Source of the DNA: Zymoseptoria tritici IPO323
Taxonomy: Eukaryota > Ascomycota > Dothideomycetes > Mycosphaerellales > Mycosphaerellaceae
DNA: 64,000 nucleotides
Assembly: GCF_000219625.1 (NCBI RefSeq)
Contig: NC_018218.1
Span: 3,410,001-3,474,000 of the forward strand
Direction: 5' to 3'
Part shown: piece by piece, positions 30,636 to 42,475 of the stretch
Position numbering within the stretch: the stretch's first letter is position 1
Layout: each line of letters opens with the position of its first letter
Notes under the pieces: model-generated
The model's database searches: none
What the model was told of the DNA's origin: nothing
Seen by the model: only the letters and a program-made list of their open reading frames with translations
Translations under genes and position numbers: made by a program

Positions 30636-33428
30636 ATGTTCTCTTCCACTTCCCTCTCGGCAGCATGCCTGCTCCTCGCCTCGGTCCAGCCCGCCCTGGC
30701 ACACATGGAGATGCGATGGCCTTTGCCATTACACAGCAAATTCAACCCGGACACGCCAGAGAACAAAATCGACTACAGCATGACTTCACCCTTGAAGAAC
30801 GATGGATCCGACTTTCCTTGCAAAGGTTACCAAAACGACCGACCATTCATCCCGACAGCATCCTACACCGCGGGACAGGCCTACAACATGACATTGGCCG
30901 GAAGCGCAACCCACGAAGGAGGCTCATGCCAACTCTCCCTTTCCTACGACAATGGTGCCACCTTCAAGGTCATCAAATCCATGATCGGCGGCTGCCCTCT
31001 CGTCAACACCTATGACTTTACCATTCCCTCCTTCGCTCCTGCGGGCGATGCTCTCTTCGCTTGGACATGGCAGAACAGAGTGGGCAACCGCGAAATGTAC
31101 ATGAACTGTGCTCAAGTCAGCATCGCCGCCAGCAACACCAGGCAACGACGCCAGGAGGCTTTCAGCACCTTTGAGAGTCTTCCATACCTCTGGAAAGCCA
31201 ACCTTCCCGGTATCAACGGATGTGAGACGACGGAGCGTGTTGACCCTGTGTACCCCAACCCAGGCAGTGATGTCGTCTTTGGCGCTGGTCTTTCCGACAT
31301 CAGCATTCCATTCGAGGGCGAGTGTGATGCGCCTCAGCCGTTTGGTCAGACCTTTAGGGATCTCGGAGACACGCCTGCTCCTGGTGATGCGGGAACGACT
31401 ACAAGCTCCACCATGTCCGAGACCGCATCTTCGACCGAATCCTCGACCTCTACGACTTCCGATAGCACGACTGAAACTTCGTCAGTTGAATCCACGGCCA
31501 CTAGCACGTCGGATGTCGACAGTTCGTCCACACTGGAGCCAGAGATTACCTCGAGCACCGAGCTGGAGAGCTCAACCAGCTCAGACTTGGTGAGCTCTGC
31601 CGTAACCTCTGACCTCGAAAGTTCGTCTACTCTTGTGCCGGCAACTACAACCTCAATCGATTCGCTGGAGCCAGATGTTTCCTCGACCACATTCAGCGCT
31701 ACGGCCTCTTCTGACTTCGAGACTTCTACCACTGCACCTCCGTTGCTCACTTCCGTCAGACCTCCGTTCATGAACGGAACCACGTCAACGATCAGCTTCA
31801 CCACGTCTTCTCAGACCGGAAGCAGCTCCACTGATCAGTCGATGTCTTCATCGACCGAGACTAGTGCTGTGACTCCCACCAGCTCAATTTCCGGAATCTC
31901 TTCTAGCACTTCTGATTCCACAACCGGACAGTCCACGACTGGAGCATCTAGCTATACTTCCGGCGTGTCCAGTACTTCTGAGTCCACATCGGTATCTACC
32001 ACACTCGAGCCAGAGATCACAAGCACAGTCACGGTGCCTCCATTGTTCACGACCGTCAGACCCCCATTCATGAACGGAACCACGTCAACGATCAGCTTGA
32101 GTACGTCTTCGAAGGTGCCAGATGAGAGCTCTACAACCAGCACCACAAGCATCCTCCCAGGCAGCACGACAAGCAATGCTCCCGCGGCCACCCGAAGCGT
32201 CTTTGCACTTGAAGTCTCCGGGATTCAGGGCATTGCCGACGGCGCTAAGGGCGCCATTGCCATCGACGGTACCTTTATATTCGCCGAGGAAAACACTGCT
32301 ACCATTCTGGCCCTCCTGGAGAATGGAAAACTTGTGGACAGCAATGGCTTCGCTGCTAGTGTTCCTACCACCCGAAAGAGGCAAGAGTCCGCTGATGGAT
32401 CGAGAATCTTCTTCGTCTCCACTCAGGACGCTTCGTTCGAGGCTTGTGTCTGCGAGATCTCCTCTGCCAATGCTCTAAGCTGCACCTGCGATCTCCTGAC
32501 CGGCTTCAAGATCGGCCAGGGTGCCGACCTTGGCGTTCTCGCCATCGGTACCCCTGAGGGCCTCTTCGACATCTTTGCACCCGAGGCTGCTCCCGTTGAG
32601 AATTCCTCTACGACAACATCTGCTTCCTCTACTGCGTTTGAAACATCGAGCACCGTCAGTGATAGCTCGAGCACTATTGCGACCTCATCCGCACCAGAAG
32701 AGACCCCGACCAGCAGCTCCGCCTCAGCCACCGACAGCAACACTGCTATATCAACTGCTCCACAACAGACGTCGACCAGTAGCTTCAGCACCAGCACCTC
32801 CAGCGAAAGCAGCACTGCTTCCTTAACAGCATCAGAGGAGACATCTACCAGTAGCTCGTCGACCGCCAGTTTCTCCACCACCACTGCCACTACAGAATGC
32901 ACCACGACGGCGACGCTTTTCCCAACGACCTCGATGACCAGCATCTCGTCCAGCTCCACCGCAACTGCCACACCGACCGACTCCTCCATCCCACCCTTCG
33001 CCACCGCTGATCCCAACTCCCGAACCACCGGCTATGCTCCTTGCGTTCCGGGCACTTTCCTCTGCACTTCTTCCACAACCTGGTTGACTTGCGACTACAA
33101 CGGCGGTTCCCTCTCATCCTTCGCCGCCGATGAGTATGTCTGGAAGAACTCCCGCACCGTTGCCGCCGGCACTGAGTGTCTCCCTGAGCTGTCGCCGTAC
33201 ACCGATCTCCAAGGCAACTTCGAGCAGCAGAGCAACGTGCCCGAGGGCTACTACAGGGATGACCGCTACGTGCGCGCGAGCCCCTTTGGACGCTGCAGCG
33301 ACAACGGCGAGCTCAGGTGTGCCAATGACGGAGCCGCATTCCAGGTCTGCGATAATGGCGGGTGGGTCGCAATGGGCAATGTTGCTGCTGGTACGACTTG
33401 CTCGAATGGAGAGATCGTGGCTGCATGA
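30636..33428 (+). CDS. Secreted AA11-type lytic polysaccharide monooxygenase, multidomain
   Basis: 930 aa, no intron. Signal peptide [22 protein letters not shown] is cleaved before His (HMEMRWP), which becomes the N-terminal histidine of the copper brace. The second His is in [10 protein letters not shown] and the axial Tyr is in [10 protein letters not shown]. The AA11-like core covers about residues 23-250. A long Ser/Thr linker (about 255-535) contains two near-identical copies of [15 protein letters not shown] globular-looking domain (about residues 535-670, [20 protein letters not shown] to GLFDIFAPE, with [15 protein letters not shown]) is embedded before a second Ser/Thr linker. The C-terminus is an X278-like Cys-rich module ([26 protein letters not shown]). 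AA11 enzymes oxidise chitin; role in the cell wall or in fungal/insect chitin use is inferred. Confidence 0.9.
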   Translation: MFSSTSLSAACLLLASVQPALAHMEMRWPLPLHSKFNPDTPENKIDYSMTSPLKNDGSDFPCKGYQNDRPFIPTASYTAGQAYNMTLAGSATHEGGSCQLSLSYDNGATFKVIKSMIGGCPLVNTYDFTIPSFAPAGDALFAWTWQNRVGNREMYMNCAQVSIAASNTRQRRQEAFSTFESLPYLWKANLPGINGCETTERVDPVYPNPGSDVVFGAGLSDISIPFEGECDAPQPFGQTFRDLGDTPAPGDAGTTTSSTMSETASSTESSTSTTSDSTTETSSVESTATSTSDVDSSSTLEPEITSSTELESSTSSDLVSSAVTSDLESSSTLVPATTTSIDSLEPDVSSTTFSATASSDFETSTTAPPLLTSVRPPFMNGTTSTISFTTSSQTGSSSTDQSMSSSTETSAVTPTSSISGISSSTSDSTTGQSTTGASSYTSGVSSTSESTSVSTTLEPEITSTVTVPPLFTTVRPPFMNGTTSTISLSTSSKVPDESSTTSTTSILPGSTTSNAPAATRSVFALEVSGIQGIADGAKGAIAIDGTFIFAEENTATILALLENGKLVDSNGFAASVPTTRKRQESADGSRIFFVSTQDASFEACVCEISSANALSCTCDLLTGFKIGQGADLGVLAIGTPEGLFDIFAPEAAPVENSSTTTSASSTAFETSSTVSDSSSTIATSSAPEETPTSSSASATDSNTAISTAPQQTSTSSFSTSTSSESSTASLTASEETSTSSSSTASFSTTTATTECTTTATLFPTTSMTSISSSSTATATPTDSSIPPFATADPNSRTTGYAPCVPGTFLCTSSTTWLTCDYNGGSLSSFAADEYVWKNSRTVAAGTECLPELSPYTDLQGNFEQQSNVPEGYYRDDRYVRASPFGRCSDNGELRCANDGAAFQVCDNGGWVAMGNVAAGTTCSNGEIVAA
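31736..32110 (+). repeat. Duplicated 75-bp coding module inside the AA11 linker
   Basis: Near-identical stretches begin at about 31736 and 32036, exactly 300 bp (100 codons) apart. Each encodes PPL(L/F)T(S/T)[11 protein letters not shown] and its continuation. The phrase LEPEITS also recurs (about 31535 and 32005), so a unit of about 100 codons was probably duplicated within the linker. Confidence 0.85.
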
Positions 33429-33652
33429 AGCCCTCCTCCTCACCGAGTCTTCTTCAATACCACATTTTGATTGATTGATAGCGTTCATGGCATGGTATAG
33501 GAAACCGGCTTCTTTGATAGCCGACTGGAAGATTTTATGATGGATGATCTGATGATGATGATTGTAATGATGGAGACACAGAACAAACATATTTTATAGA
33601 TTTACAAGACCAAACTTCAATGATACGATACAATAAGCCTCTTTTCACCCAT

Positions 33653-34904
33653 CTACTGATTACTGCTGTCAATCACAACCTTCAAGACCAACTTCCCATC
33701 CGCATCTTTCGTCTTGCCGGCCATCTCAAAAGCTTTCTCGGCTTCAGCAAGACTTGAGAAGCGATGTGTTACCAGTTTTGAAAAGTCTGGTCCATCCGCC
33801 GACTTCATCGCTTGCTGCACAATCTCGATGCTCTCTTTGTACGTGTTGGCGTAGCGAAAGACACCAACAATGTCCACTTCTCGTAACGCTGCCGCTCCGA
33901 GAGGGATGGTCTGGATGGGATGACCCATTCCTACGAGCATCAATCGACCGCCTGGTTTTGTTGCCTGAAAGCACAAAGTCAGCATACTATCAAAACCAAC
34001 CATTCACACGCCAACTCACGTAGATTCCCGCCTGCACACAAGCTGGCACACCCGTACACTCAAACACAACATCCACCTCTCCCAATCCATCCACCTCCCC
34101 GACCTCCTTCGCCACCTCCTTCGCAATGGCCAAACTCTCCTCCGTGTCCTTCCCTCGCTTCATCGGCACCACATAACTCTGATCAGCAAACCCGTTCTCC
34201 ACCGCAAACCTCAATCTTCCCTCGTCAATATCCGCAATCACCACCTTCCCCGCGCCCTTCACCTTCGCCACAGCCGCACAAAGCAATCCCACCGCTCCCG
34301 CACCAAACACAACCACCGTCGCTTCCGATCCCACATCCTTGATCAGACTCCTCCGCCACGCGTGCAGCGCTACACCCAATGGCTCTAGCAGAGCTCCGAC
34401 ATCTAGGGACACATCGTCGGGGAGTTTATACACCCACTCCGCCGGGTGGTTGATCCTCTCCTGCAGCGTTCCCTGGAAATGCGGAAACGCCTTGCCGCTA
34501 CTCCGGAATTTAACGTCTTTGCAGATGTTGTATCGTCCCTGCTTGCACCTTTGACATGCCCCGCATGGAATTCCGACTTCGAGAGCCACGCGGTCGCCGG
34601 GTTGAAGATGGGAGACAGATGAGCCGATTGAAGTTACGATGCCAGAAGACTCGTGCCCGAGGGAGAGGGGTTCCCGGACTAGGATGTCGCCGTTGCGGAA
34701 GTGGGAGTAGTAATGCAGATCTGAGCCGCAGAGACCGGTGGAGGAGATGGCGATTTGGACTTCGTTCTCAGCGGGAGGGGAGAGTGTCCGAGATTCCTGG
34801 AAGCAGAATTAGATCGGATATTTTGTTCATGATGGATGGAGGCTTCTTACAAGGCGAAGGTCTTTCGCGGCATGGAGGACGGAGGCTTGGATTGAGGTTG
34901 TCAT
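33653..34904 (-). CDS. Zinc-dependent polyol/idonate-type dehydrogenase (MDR family)
   Basis: Three exons (34904-34851, 34796-34020, 33964-33653) give 380 aa. Catalytic zinc ligands are in STGLCGSDLHYY and LGHESSG. The structural zinc loop is GIPCGACQRCKQGRYNIC, with four Cys. The Rossmann fold shows VVVFGAGAVGLL and VVIADID. Overall it matches sorbitol, xylitol, L-arabinitol and L-idonate dehydrogenases. NAD is the likely cofactor, because an acidic residue ends the second strand (ADID). It is divergent from an SDR gene with 283 bp between the start codons, so the pair may be co-regulated. Which polyol is used cannot be read from the sequence. Confidence 0.93.
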
Positions 34905-35109
34905 TTTGGACGTTTCGATGAGTGGAAGGAACACGATGATCAGGAGACGTGTAGAAGAAGAGAAATTTTCACAACATGAACTGGGATATGCCGGGCGTTT
35001 TGTTCACGCGGTTTGATCGAGATATATTTCCATGCATGGATCCAATGTGTTGGAGGGGTCGCCGTCGGCGTTTGAGTCGGCAATTGAAGGCAGTGGCGGG
35101 GCAGGTGCG

Positions 35110-35118
35110 GTATAAATA
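35110..35118 (+). promoter_or_regulatory. Putative TATA box of the SDR gene
   Basis: GTATAAATAAAT occurs about 77 bp before ATG 35188, in the divergent interval shared with the MDR gene. Confidence 0.5.
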
Positions 35119-35187
35119 AATATGGACGACTTCCTTCCGACGACAACAACATACAGTCATATCAGAAAGACACAGATCGTCGCCAAG

Positions 35188-36032
35188 ATGGGTTCAATTC
35201 AGCAGATGTTCAGCCTCGAAGGCAAGACTGCCCTCGTTACGGGCGGAACGAGAGGAATCGGACAATCAATGGCCATTGCCCTCGCAGAAGCAGGAGCAGA
35301 CATCCTACTCGTGCAAGTAAGTGGTGACCAACGAGCAGACGACTTGCCAATGTTCAATACTGACCTTCATTCCAGCGCGACGATTCAAATCAATCCACGA
35401 AACAAGCCATCGAAAAGCTGAACCGAAAAGTCCAAATCTACACCGCCGACCTGGCCTCCGCCTCCTCCATGTCCTCTCTCCTTCCCAAAGTCCTCGCCGA
35501 CGGCCATCAAGTCCATATCCTGCTCAACTGCGGCGGCATACAAAAACGACATCCAGCCGAACAATTCCCCGACGACGACTGGAACGCCGTGCTGCAAGTC
35601 AACCTCAACGCCGTCTTCACCCTCTCCCGCGACGTCGGCGCTCACATGCTATCCCGGGACGCCGACGAGTTCGGCCGGAGAGGAAGTATCATCAACATCT
35701 GCAGTCTACTGTCCTTCCAAGGCGGCATCAATGTTCCCGCCTACGCAGCGAGCAAAGGCGGCGTCTCGCAACTGACCAAGGCGCTGTCAAATCAATGGGC
35801 GGCCAAGGGCATCAGCGTCAACGGTATTGCTCCGGGGTACATCGCAACGGATATGAATGAGGCGTTGATCGCGGACGAGAAGCGAGCGCAGTCGATCTTG
35901 GAGAGGATTCCGGCCGGAAGATGGGGCAGTCCAGATGACTTCAAGGGGAGCGTGGTGTTTCTGGCGAGTCGGGCGAGTGCGTATGTTAGTGGCGAGATCT
36001 TGACGGTGGACGGTGGGTGGATGGGAAGGTAG
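35188..36032 (+). CDS. Short-chain dehydrogenase, KduD/gluconate 5-reductase-like
   Basis: Two exons (35188-35316 and 35376-36032) with a 59-bp intron encode 261 aa. The nucleotide-binding motif is TGGTRGIG and the NNAG-type motif is LLNCGG. The catalytic Ser is in NICSLLSF, and Tyr/Lys in YAASKGG. The C-terminus [13 protein letters not shown] is typical of classical SDRs of the 2-deoxy-D-gluconate 3-dehydrogenase (KduD) and 5-keto-D-gluconate 5-reductase group. [16 protein letters not shown] is characteristic of fungal members. Paired head-to-head with a sorbitol/idonate-type MDR, it could reduce the keto-sugar acid that the partner produces; this is inference. Confidence 0.92.
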
Positions 36033-38284
36033 TCAATGAATGCGCAAGACTACTTTCGAATTGGCCGATCTCGGGAGAAGCTGGTGTATTCAGATCTGTT
36101 ACTTGCCGAGTCGCGGTCTTGGTCTCTCTCTAGAGTGACTCGACAAGACTCCCAGATGCCGGCACATGCTTAAAGGCGATACTCGAGATGCGTCTTGTGC
36201 TAACTAACATAGAGTCTCGTGCTAACACTTCTTCGAGGACTGCTAAACAATGGAACATATAGTCTCGTGCTAACACATGTCCGAGTACTACTCGGCAAAC
36301 ACTCGCATGTGCTAGCATATAATCACCAACGATACTCGATAATCACTCGCACATGTACCATCTAGACTCGATAAACACTTGCACGTGCACTACTTGACAA
36401 ACATCTGCCAACGAGTCCGTGAATATCTGTATCTCCTGATCCTGATCCTGATAGGAGTAATCTAAGTCAAGTCCGTGCCTCCCCTCCATGTCGGTCCATT
36501 GTTCTATTCTTGACCTGAATGTCCCACCCCTGGACCCCACTCTTACACCTCACTCCCTCCCCTCCAGCAGCTACTCTACCATCGACATCTTCATTGTACG
36601 GACATCCTGCCCGACTCCGCCGGTAATCTCCAGCAATAGCCAATCCGCCTGGAATGAATCGACATTACGTACCGTCAGCCCTCTGGAAACTCCTTACCCC
36701 TACCGACCTCATCACAGCTCTCGACCAAGGTACTTTCGGGCGTGGTTCATGACCTTAATTGACGACCGCATCTGGTACCTATTGGCGCTGCCATACCTCC
36801 GTCGACAACTCATCCACGCACTTCAGGACGGAAGACTGCGAAATTGGCCAAGGTAGCTCGACCTGCGAATTCCCTCGCCATTATTTCCTGACCCGCTACA
36901 TCAACCATCTTGGCCGTGTACTCCTCGCACTTGTCTCTTCGCAGATCTTCCAGGAACATACACTCCTCACCACTCACAACAACATCACAGTCTTCTACAG
37001 CGCATTCTCATCGATGACTGTGCAAAGGCATACCCAGCATGTCCATACACTCAAGCGCCCAGGTTGGCGACTTCATCACTGTTGCTATCCCTGCGACAGC
37101 GCACCGCCGTCACCGAGCGCATATTGGATAGTCGCCATTCATTGCGCGTCACCTCCCTCGTCAAAGCCATGGGCAAGTACACATCCTTTTGATGAATGAC
37201 CGCTCCGCCCTCCTCTCCACCCGTCCGACAGCCTCGCCGCCATCGAGCCGGCTTCCACACAGCTGAACGGTCAATCTGTCTCTGAATATGCTTACACTGC
37301 CTTCTCTAGTTCATAAATCCGAGCCATATCGGCACATCACAGCGTGCCTGCTAAAGGCTGACACAGCACGACCAAGATGCAACTCACCGCTTGAAGCATG
37401 TCCAAACGAGCAAGACAAGATCTCGAAGAATCGCCACCTTGCGACCATTCTGGTCAGCCTACGTGGCCACCTCCTCGATCTGACTTCCAACTCGCCTGGG
37501 TGCCTACCGGACTTGATGGACACCCTGGCCCATGAAGTAACCACAAGACTACAACAAGAACTCTTCTCTATGGCACAGGACTATGGCGCCACCCAGTTGA
37601 ACGCCGATGCTGGACCATATGGACAAGAGACGTACCTTGATGACTGTATACATTGCTGACAAGCCTACATCGCTGATGGACCTTGATGATACAACACATA
37701 TAACATACTGGACGGCTTGGCAAGTCATCGACAAAGACCAACCAGCGTAGACAAGGACGAACTCGACAGGAGCCATCGTCGATATGGGTCAAAGTCGACA
37801 AGGACTGACGTCGATATGGATACCAACGTCGACATGACCATGGACCGACGCACACTGATGCGGACTTTTGAAACAGCCCGACCGTGGACACACATTACAA
37901 AAGCAGGAAGACGAAGCAAGACAGACCAAGTGAGGAGGCAGAAGAATCGCTTTGATATCTCCTATTTCATGCAATGCATCGCCACCACCACCGTCGGGTT
38001 GACACTCCACAACGAACGGCTTGGTCCAAAACAACAACAACGTACTCGTACACGCCACCTCGACTGGCTCATCAGCTCTCGCAAACGACATATCATCGTC
38101 ATTCCATTGGGCTGTCGTCAGCCCGTCGCCGGTCTGTCTCTCGATTCGCTTTTCGTACTCGTGGTAATCATCACGCCAGGAGCAAAAAGCAAGCAACACC
38201 CATTCCCATCGAACGATCCGAACCCCTTTCCGGACCACTCACTGCCAAGAACACATCAACCAAACCATTCTTCTGGCTGCGCAA
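36033..38284. other. Gene-poor interval of about 2.2 kb with short repeats
   Basis: Left part (about 36160-36420) carries short degenerate repeats described separately. The rest holds ORFs of up to about 220 codons (such as 37717-38385 plus and 37288-37659 plus). They have no recognisable domain and a low-complexity, basic or Thr-rich translation. Words such as GTCGACAAGGAC recur near 37740-37800. I see no reliable gene. Confidence 0.5.
36190..36390. repeat. Cluster of degenerate short direct repeats
   Basis: TCTCGTGCTAACAC occurs at 36215 and 36263, with a variant near 36193. A 22-bp motif of the form ACTCGATAAAC + ACTCGCACATG occurs at about 36290, 36334 and 36366 with few differences. Spacing is irregular (48, 44 and 32 bp). 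Its relation to the minisatellite at 44.1 kb is unclear. Confidence 0.7.
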
Positions 38285-41239
38285 CTACTCCTCCTCGGAC
38301 TCTTCGGACTCCTCATCGCCAGACGAGTCCTCATCCTCCTGCTTCGGCACAACGTACCCACCACCGACACTCTGGCCTCCATTAGCGGGACCCTGGAACT
38401 GTGCCAGTTGCTTCTGGATATTCGAGATCGCATCTTGCTGCTCCTTCTTGCCCATCGGCCGATGCTTCTTGCGCTTGCCACCGGCGCCACCACGCTTGCC
38501 ACGCTCAGACGGCTCGAACTCGTCGTCCTCGTCCATGACACCACCAGCATCATCGGGAGAGATCTGTCTCTGACGTGCTCTCGGATTGCCAAAGATGGAG
38601 CGCACGTACGCAAGCAGCAAGGCCTGGACCTCGTTGGGAAGGTCGTCGATTTCGAGCTCCATCTCATCTTGCTCAGCGTACTTCTTACAGTTGGAGGTGA
38701 TGATGTTGGTGAGTTGCTCGACTTGCGCACCGTCCATGTTGCCGACCGCCTCGGAGATTTCTTGCTTCTCCTCGTAGGTCACAATTTTGGTCTTCTTGGG
38801 AGGCTTCGAGGTCTTTGCGGCAGGGAGCTTGGTCTTGGTGGAGGCACCGCCGGACTTCTTCGTACCGCCCTGCTTTGGAGCTTTGGTCTTCTTGGTCTTC
38901 TTCGTCGGCGGGGCGTTTAGTCCAGCGAGAGCGTTCTGCATGTCCGCCAACTGCTTCTGCAGCGCGCGGATAGCCTGGCTCTTCTCATCGCCGTCATCCT
39001 CTTCTTCCTCTTCTTCCTCCTCGCTCTCCTCCTCCGCGGACGACTCTCCACGCTTCGAATTCGCCCGCTCCTTCTTCTCCCACTTGTCCTTGTCACGCCA
39101 CAGAGACTCGAAACTACGCTGGAGGGCGATGCCCATATCACGCACCGGGTTGCCGACCGGGTTGAACGAGATGCAGTTCTCAATCATGAGGTCGAAGTCC
39201 TTCTTCACCTCCGACGCCTTGCCGTACAGACCCTGCTTCATCTTTTGAGTCATGGTGCCGAGGTCCATCGGGTGCTTGATGATCTGACGATAGTTGGGGA
39301 TGTTGAGAGCCACGGGGTCGACGGGGGCGAGGAAAACACTATTTTGAGCGCCATATTGCGGACCGCGGATCTGTTGCAGGACATGCTCGGCGAATTTGAG
39401 TTCGAGTTGATGCTCCTTTCTCTTGGGCATCGCGTATGCGACCTCCTTGGGTGGAGGAGGCTTGATCGCACGGGCTGGCCGGTTCGCGCCGGATTCGCGG
39501 CGAATTTGAGGAGTTCCGTTCGACTGCAGAGCGAATGACTCTGTAGCGGGGACTGGAGGCGGTACAGCTCGCGGCTCTCGACGCTGCGCAATGTTGGTCG
39601 CAGGCTTCGGAGATGCTTTCTTCTTTGGCAGAGCTGCTATATCTGCGCTTGGCACACTCTCCATCATCCTACGAAAGTACGCCTCCATCGCCATCGCCAT
39701 CTGTGTGATTGCATGCGCGGACCCGTTGAAGGTGCGGGTGTTGTTGACGATAAGATCGAAGTCGTCCGCAAACTCCTGTACAGTCGCATACTGCCCGGCC
39801 TTCAACTTCTGATCCATCGTACCAAGGTCCATCGGTTGTTTGATGACCTCTGGATACGACGGAATGCCGAGAGCAACGTAGTCGACAGGGCTGGAGAAAG
39901 GACCGGAGTTTTTCGTCTTCTTGAGGTTCTTCATCTTGTCTTGCAAGAACGTCTTCTGCAGTGCTGTCATGGGTTTTGTGTCATACTGCGCGGTTGCTTG
40001 CGCGGGCGCAGCTGATGATGACGAGGGAGCGGCAGGAGGTGGGATAGAGGTTGGAAGGGCTTGTGTGGATGGCTGTGAGGACTCCATTGGTGCATCTGCG
40101 GCGTTCTCGATGGAGGGTGGAGGTTGAGCTTCGATCGATTCGATCGTTGGTTGCGCATCGGCTTCAGCGGACGTGCCGTTGATTGATGTTGAGGGTAGTG
40201 GTGGAGGAACTTCGGGAAGTGCTGCTTGCGATGTTGAAGCCTCCGGTTCCAACGCCGCTGAAGATGAAGGAGGAACTTCGGAAGGAGGTGCTTGCGGTAT
40301 TGAAGCCTGCGACTCTGGTGCCGCTGAATCTGCTGGAGGAAGAATGTCGGAAGGTGCCGCTGGCGGTATTGAAGAATGAGGCTCCGATGCCGCATCGCCG
40401 CTGAGAAGAGGATCTGCTGAGCTGGTCTCAACTGGTGTCGCGACATCGGTGAATATTGCAGTCTGTTCCTGTTGCGGCTCGAGCTCAGGCTCGGGATCGT
40501 TGGCGTTCGCGATGGGCAGAGAGGCGTCTTCTGCCGCACTGGCATCGACGCCGTCGAATCTGCTGCGCTTGGCCGCCGGCTCCTCCGCTTCCTCGCCATC
40601 GTCCTCCTCTCTCGGCCGCACAAGACTCGACTCAACAACAGGTGCAGGGACTGGTACTGACTCATCCACCAACGTAGGCGCAACTTCCGACAACCCCTCC
40701 GGCGCAGACTCGACCTCCACATTTCGATCCTCAGCCTCGGTCATCTCCACATCAACATTAGCATCGGAAGACACAAGAGGTTCATCCGGTGGAGGGGTTG
40801 GATGTGAAGTTGGTGCGTCCTTGGGGTTAGGGAGAAAGTCCGCAACAGATGTGATGCCCGACGCAACGTCTTCAACAGGTTTGAGGGAGGTGGGCTGGGA
40901 ATCTTGTGTTACCTCAATTTGATCAACCGGCAGCGCAGAGTTATCCTCGAATGCGGTGGTGTTTGCGCCTTGGTCGCTCGACATGGTGTCTTGTTGTTGA
41001 TGTTGATGATCTCTGTTGGGGATGGTTGATCAGTAAGAGATGGTTTTTGTGATGGAAGTCGTCGATGTAGGAAGAAAGGAAGAAAAGAACAAGAGGTGGA
41101 AGAAGAGGAAGAATACCAAAGAAGGCGCCAGGCAGCAGTGAATTGCGAAAGGTGAAGCATGGACTTACCCATTAGTGACCGGTGCATCACTCGATGAAGC
41201 TCCATTCACGAGCTCAGGATGCGCAGCTTCTGATGACAT
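38285..41239 (-). CDS. BDF1: BET double-bromodomain protein Bdf1
   Basis: Two exons: 41239-41169 encodes the first 23 codons, and 41012-38285 the rest, giving 932 aa. The splice (GTAAGT to CAACAG) joins VTNG to DHQHQQQDTMSSDQ in frame. Bromodomain 1 includes FSSPVDYVALGIPSYPEVIK, MDLGTMDQKL and NNTRTFNG. Bromodomain 2 includes APVDPVALNIPNYRQIIKHP, MDLGTMTQKM and ENCISFNP. An NET domain (VTYEEKQEISEAV, then EIDDLP) follows. The N-terminal third is Pro/Ser/Ala-rich and acidic, and the tail ends in an Asp/Glu/Ser cluster. Bdf1 binds acetylated H4 and recruits TFIID. The acetyl-lysine Asn positions (NNTRTFNG, ENCISFN) are conserved. Confidence 0.94.
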
Positions 41240-42471
41240 GATGGCAAGAAGTCGAAGTGAATTGAAGGGTGCCGGAAGAGGTTGACACGTGATATCGCGC
41301 GCTTGGATGTTTTTCAATGCGCCGGGGTGAATCACGCGACGATGCGATCGAAAGTGAGGTTAATTAAAAGGCCGGAGAGTGTCGTCGGCGGAGATGCACG
41401 TGTTGTGTTGGATGAGTCAGGATTGTGGTAGGGTGTGGTGGCCGCGGATGTGGTCGTGGAATTGCGGAGCGCGTTTCGGCAGCTGAAAGGAATTGGGAAA
41501 GGAAGAGCGTAGCTTGTCAAAAGAAGATGAAGGTCGAATAAAAAGTTGCTTCGACTTTCGGTTCGGGTAGACTAGGCTGAAACAGGGATAGTGCTTGCCG
41601 CTTGAAAATCGAGGGCCGTTTTGAAAAGTGTTGATTGAACGAACGGAAAGCGATCAAGGAAGCGCGCGTACAACAACGCGAGCGAAGTGCAGTATTTGTA
41701 TCGTGACAACGAGGTTCAAGTGAGGCTCGGATGATGTTCCATCGCCGTGTCGACCGTGGAAAGAGCAGTTCTTGAGCCTTGGTCGAACGGGTCTCGGTAC
41801 CACGTGATGCGCGAAAAGCGACCGGGGGTCCAAACGAAAGTGGCCCAAAGATGGCCGTGGTGGCGGGGAGTGCCCTGAATTCCAGGTTTGTGAGAGACCA
41901 CCACCGTCGCAGCGTTTCGACCTGTGAGGGCGGGACGATGACTGCGGTTTGTAAAGGAAACGAAGAGAATGGAGGAAACACCGAGGGGCGCTCTCCGTAG
42001 ACATTGACTGTGGCTTTCGGATCCTTGTCATTGGCTCATCTCGCTGGCCCTTGTCGAAGTGACCCTTGCGGATTGCGATTGATCACTTCCACTCGATGTC
42101 GTCTTCACCGTCGCGCCGTGATGCCCGACTTGTGGAAGCGGACATTGAATAATATAGTGATCGTGTGTTGATATGATCAGTGGGATTCGCGGCCCTTCGG
42201 AGGATGTCGTTGATGCTCGAGTTGATGTAATCAAATGATCGTCGCAATCGATGGGAGCAAGCCAAGCATTTTATCGAAAAGCACCCGCGCTTCGGGCTTA
42301 GCTCGTCTGACCGATTATGTGCTAACCTGGAAAAAAATCCTACGAGAGAGAATTCACCGAGACGCCATTCGACGACGGAAGCTGTACAGCACTTCACCAC
42401 CACATTCATCACCTGATCGATACCACCACATTCACTACAGTCGTCATCCTTCCACAAGACATGCCGTCGGA
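41240..42471. promoter_or_regulatory. Divergent interval BDF1/Utp12-domain gene, about 1.2 kb
   Basis: No gene is seen; minus-strand ORFs of up to 159 codons have no recognisable content. A four-codon upstream ORF precedes the Utp12 gene (listed separately). The interval must hold both promoters. Confidence 0.5.
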
Positions 42472-42475
42472 ATGA
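42461..42475 (+). promoter_or_regulatory. Minimal upstream ORF overlapping the Utp12-gene start
   Basis: ATG CCG TCG GAA TGA lies directly before the main start. Its stop codon overlaps the main ATG as ATGA (42472-42475). The arrangement could act by termination-reinitiation or by leaky scanning, if the transcript starts upstream of it. Confidence 0.55.

Noticed and set aside
37717..38385. 222-codon plus-strand ORF in the gene-poor interval
   Set aside because: Its end overlaps the BDF1 coding end, its composition is low-complexity, and I see no domain or splice support.
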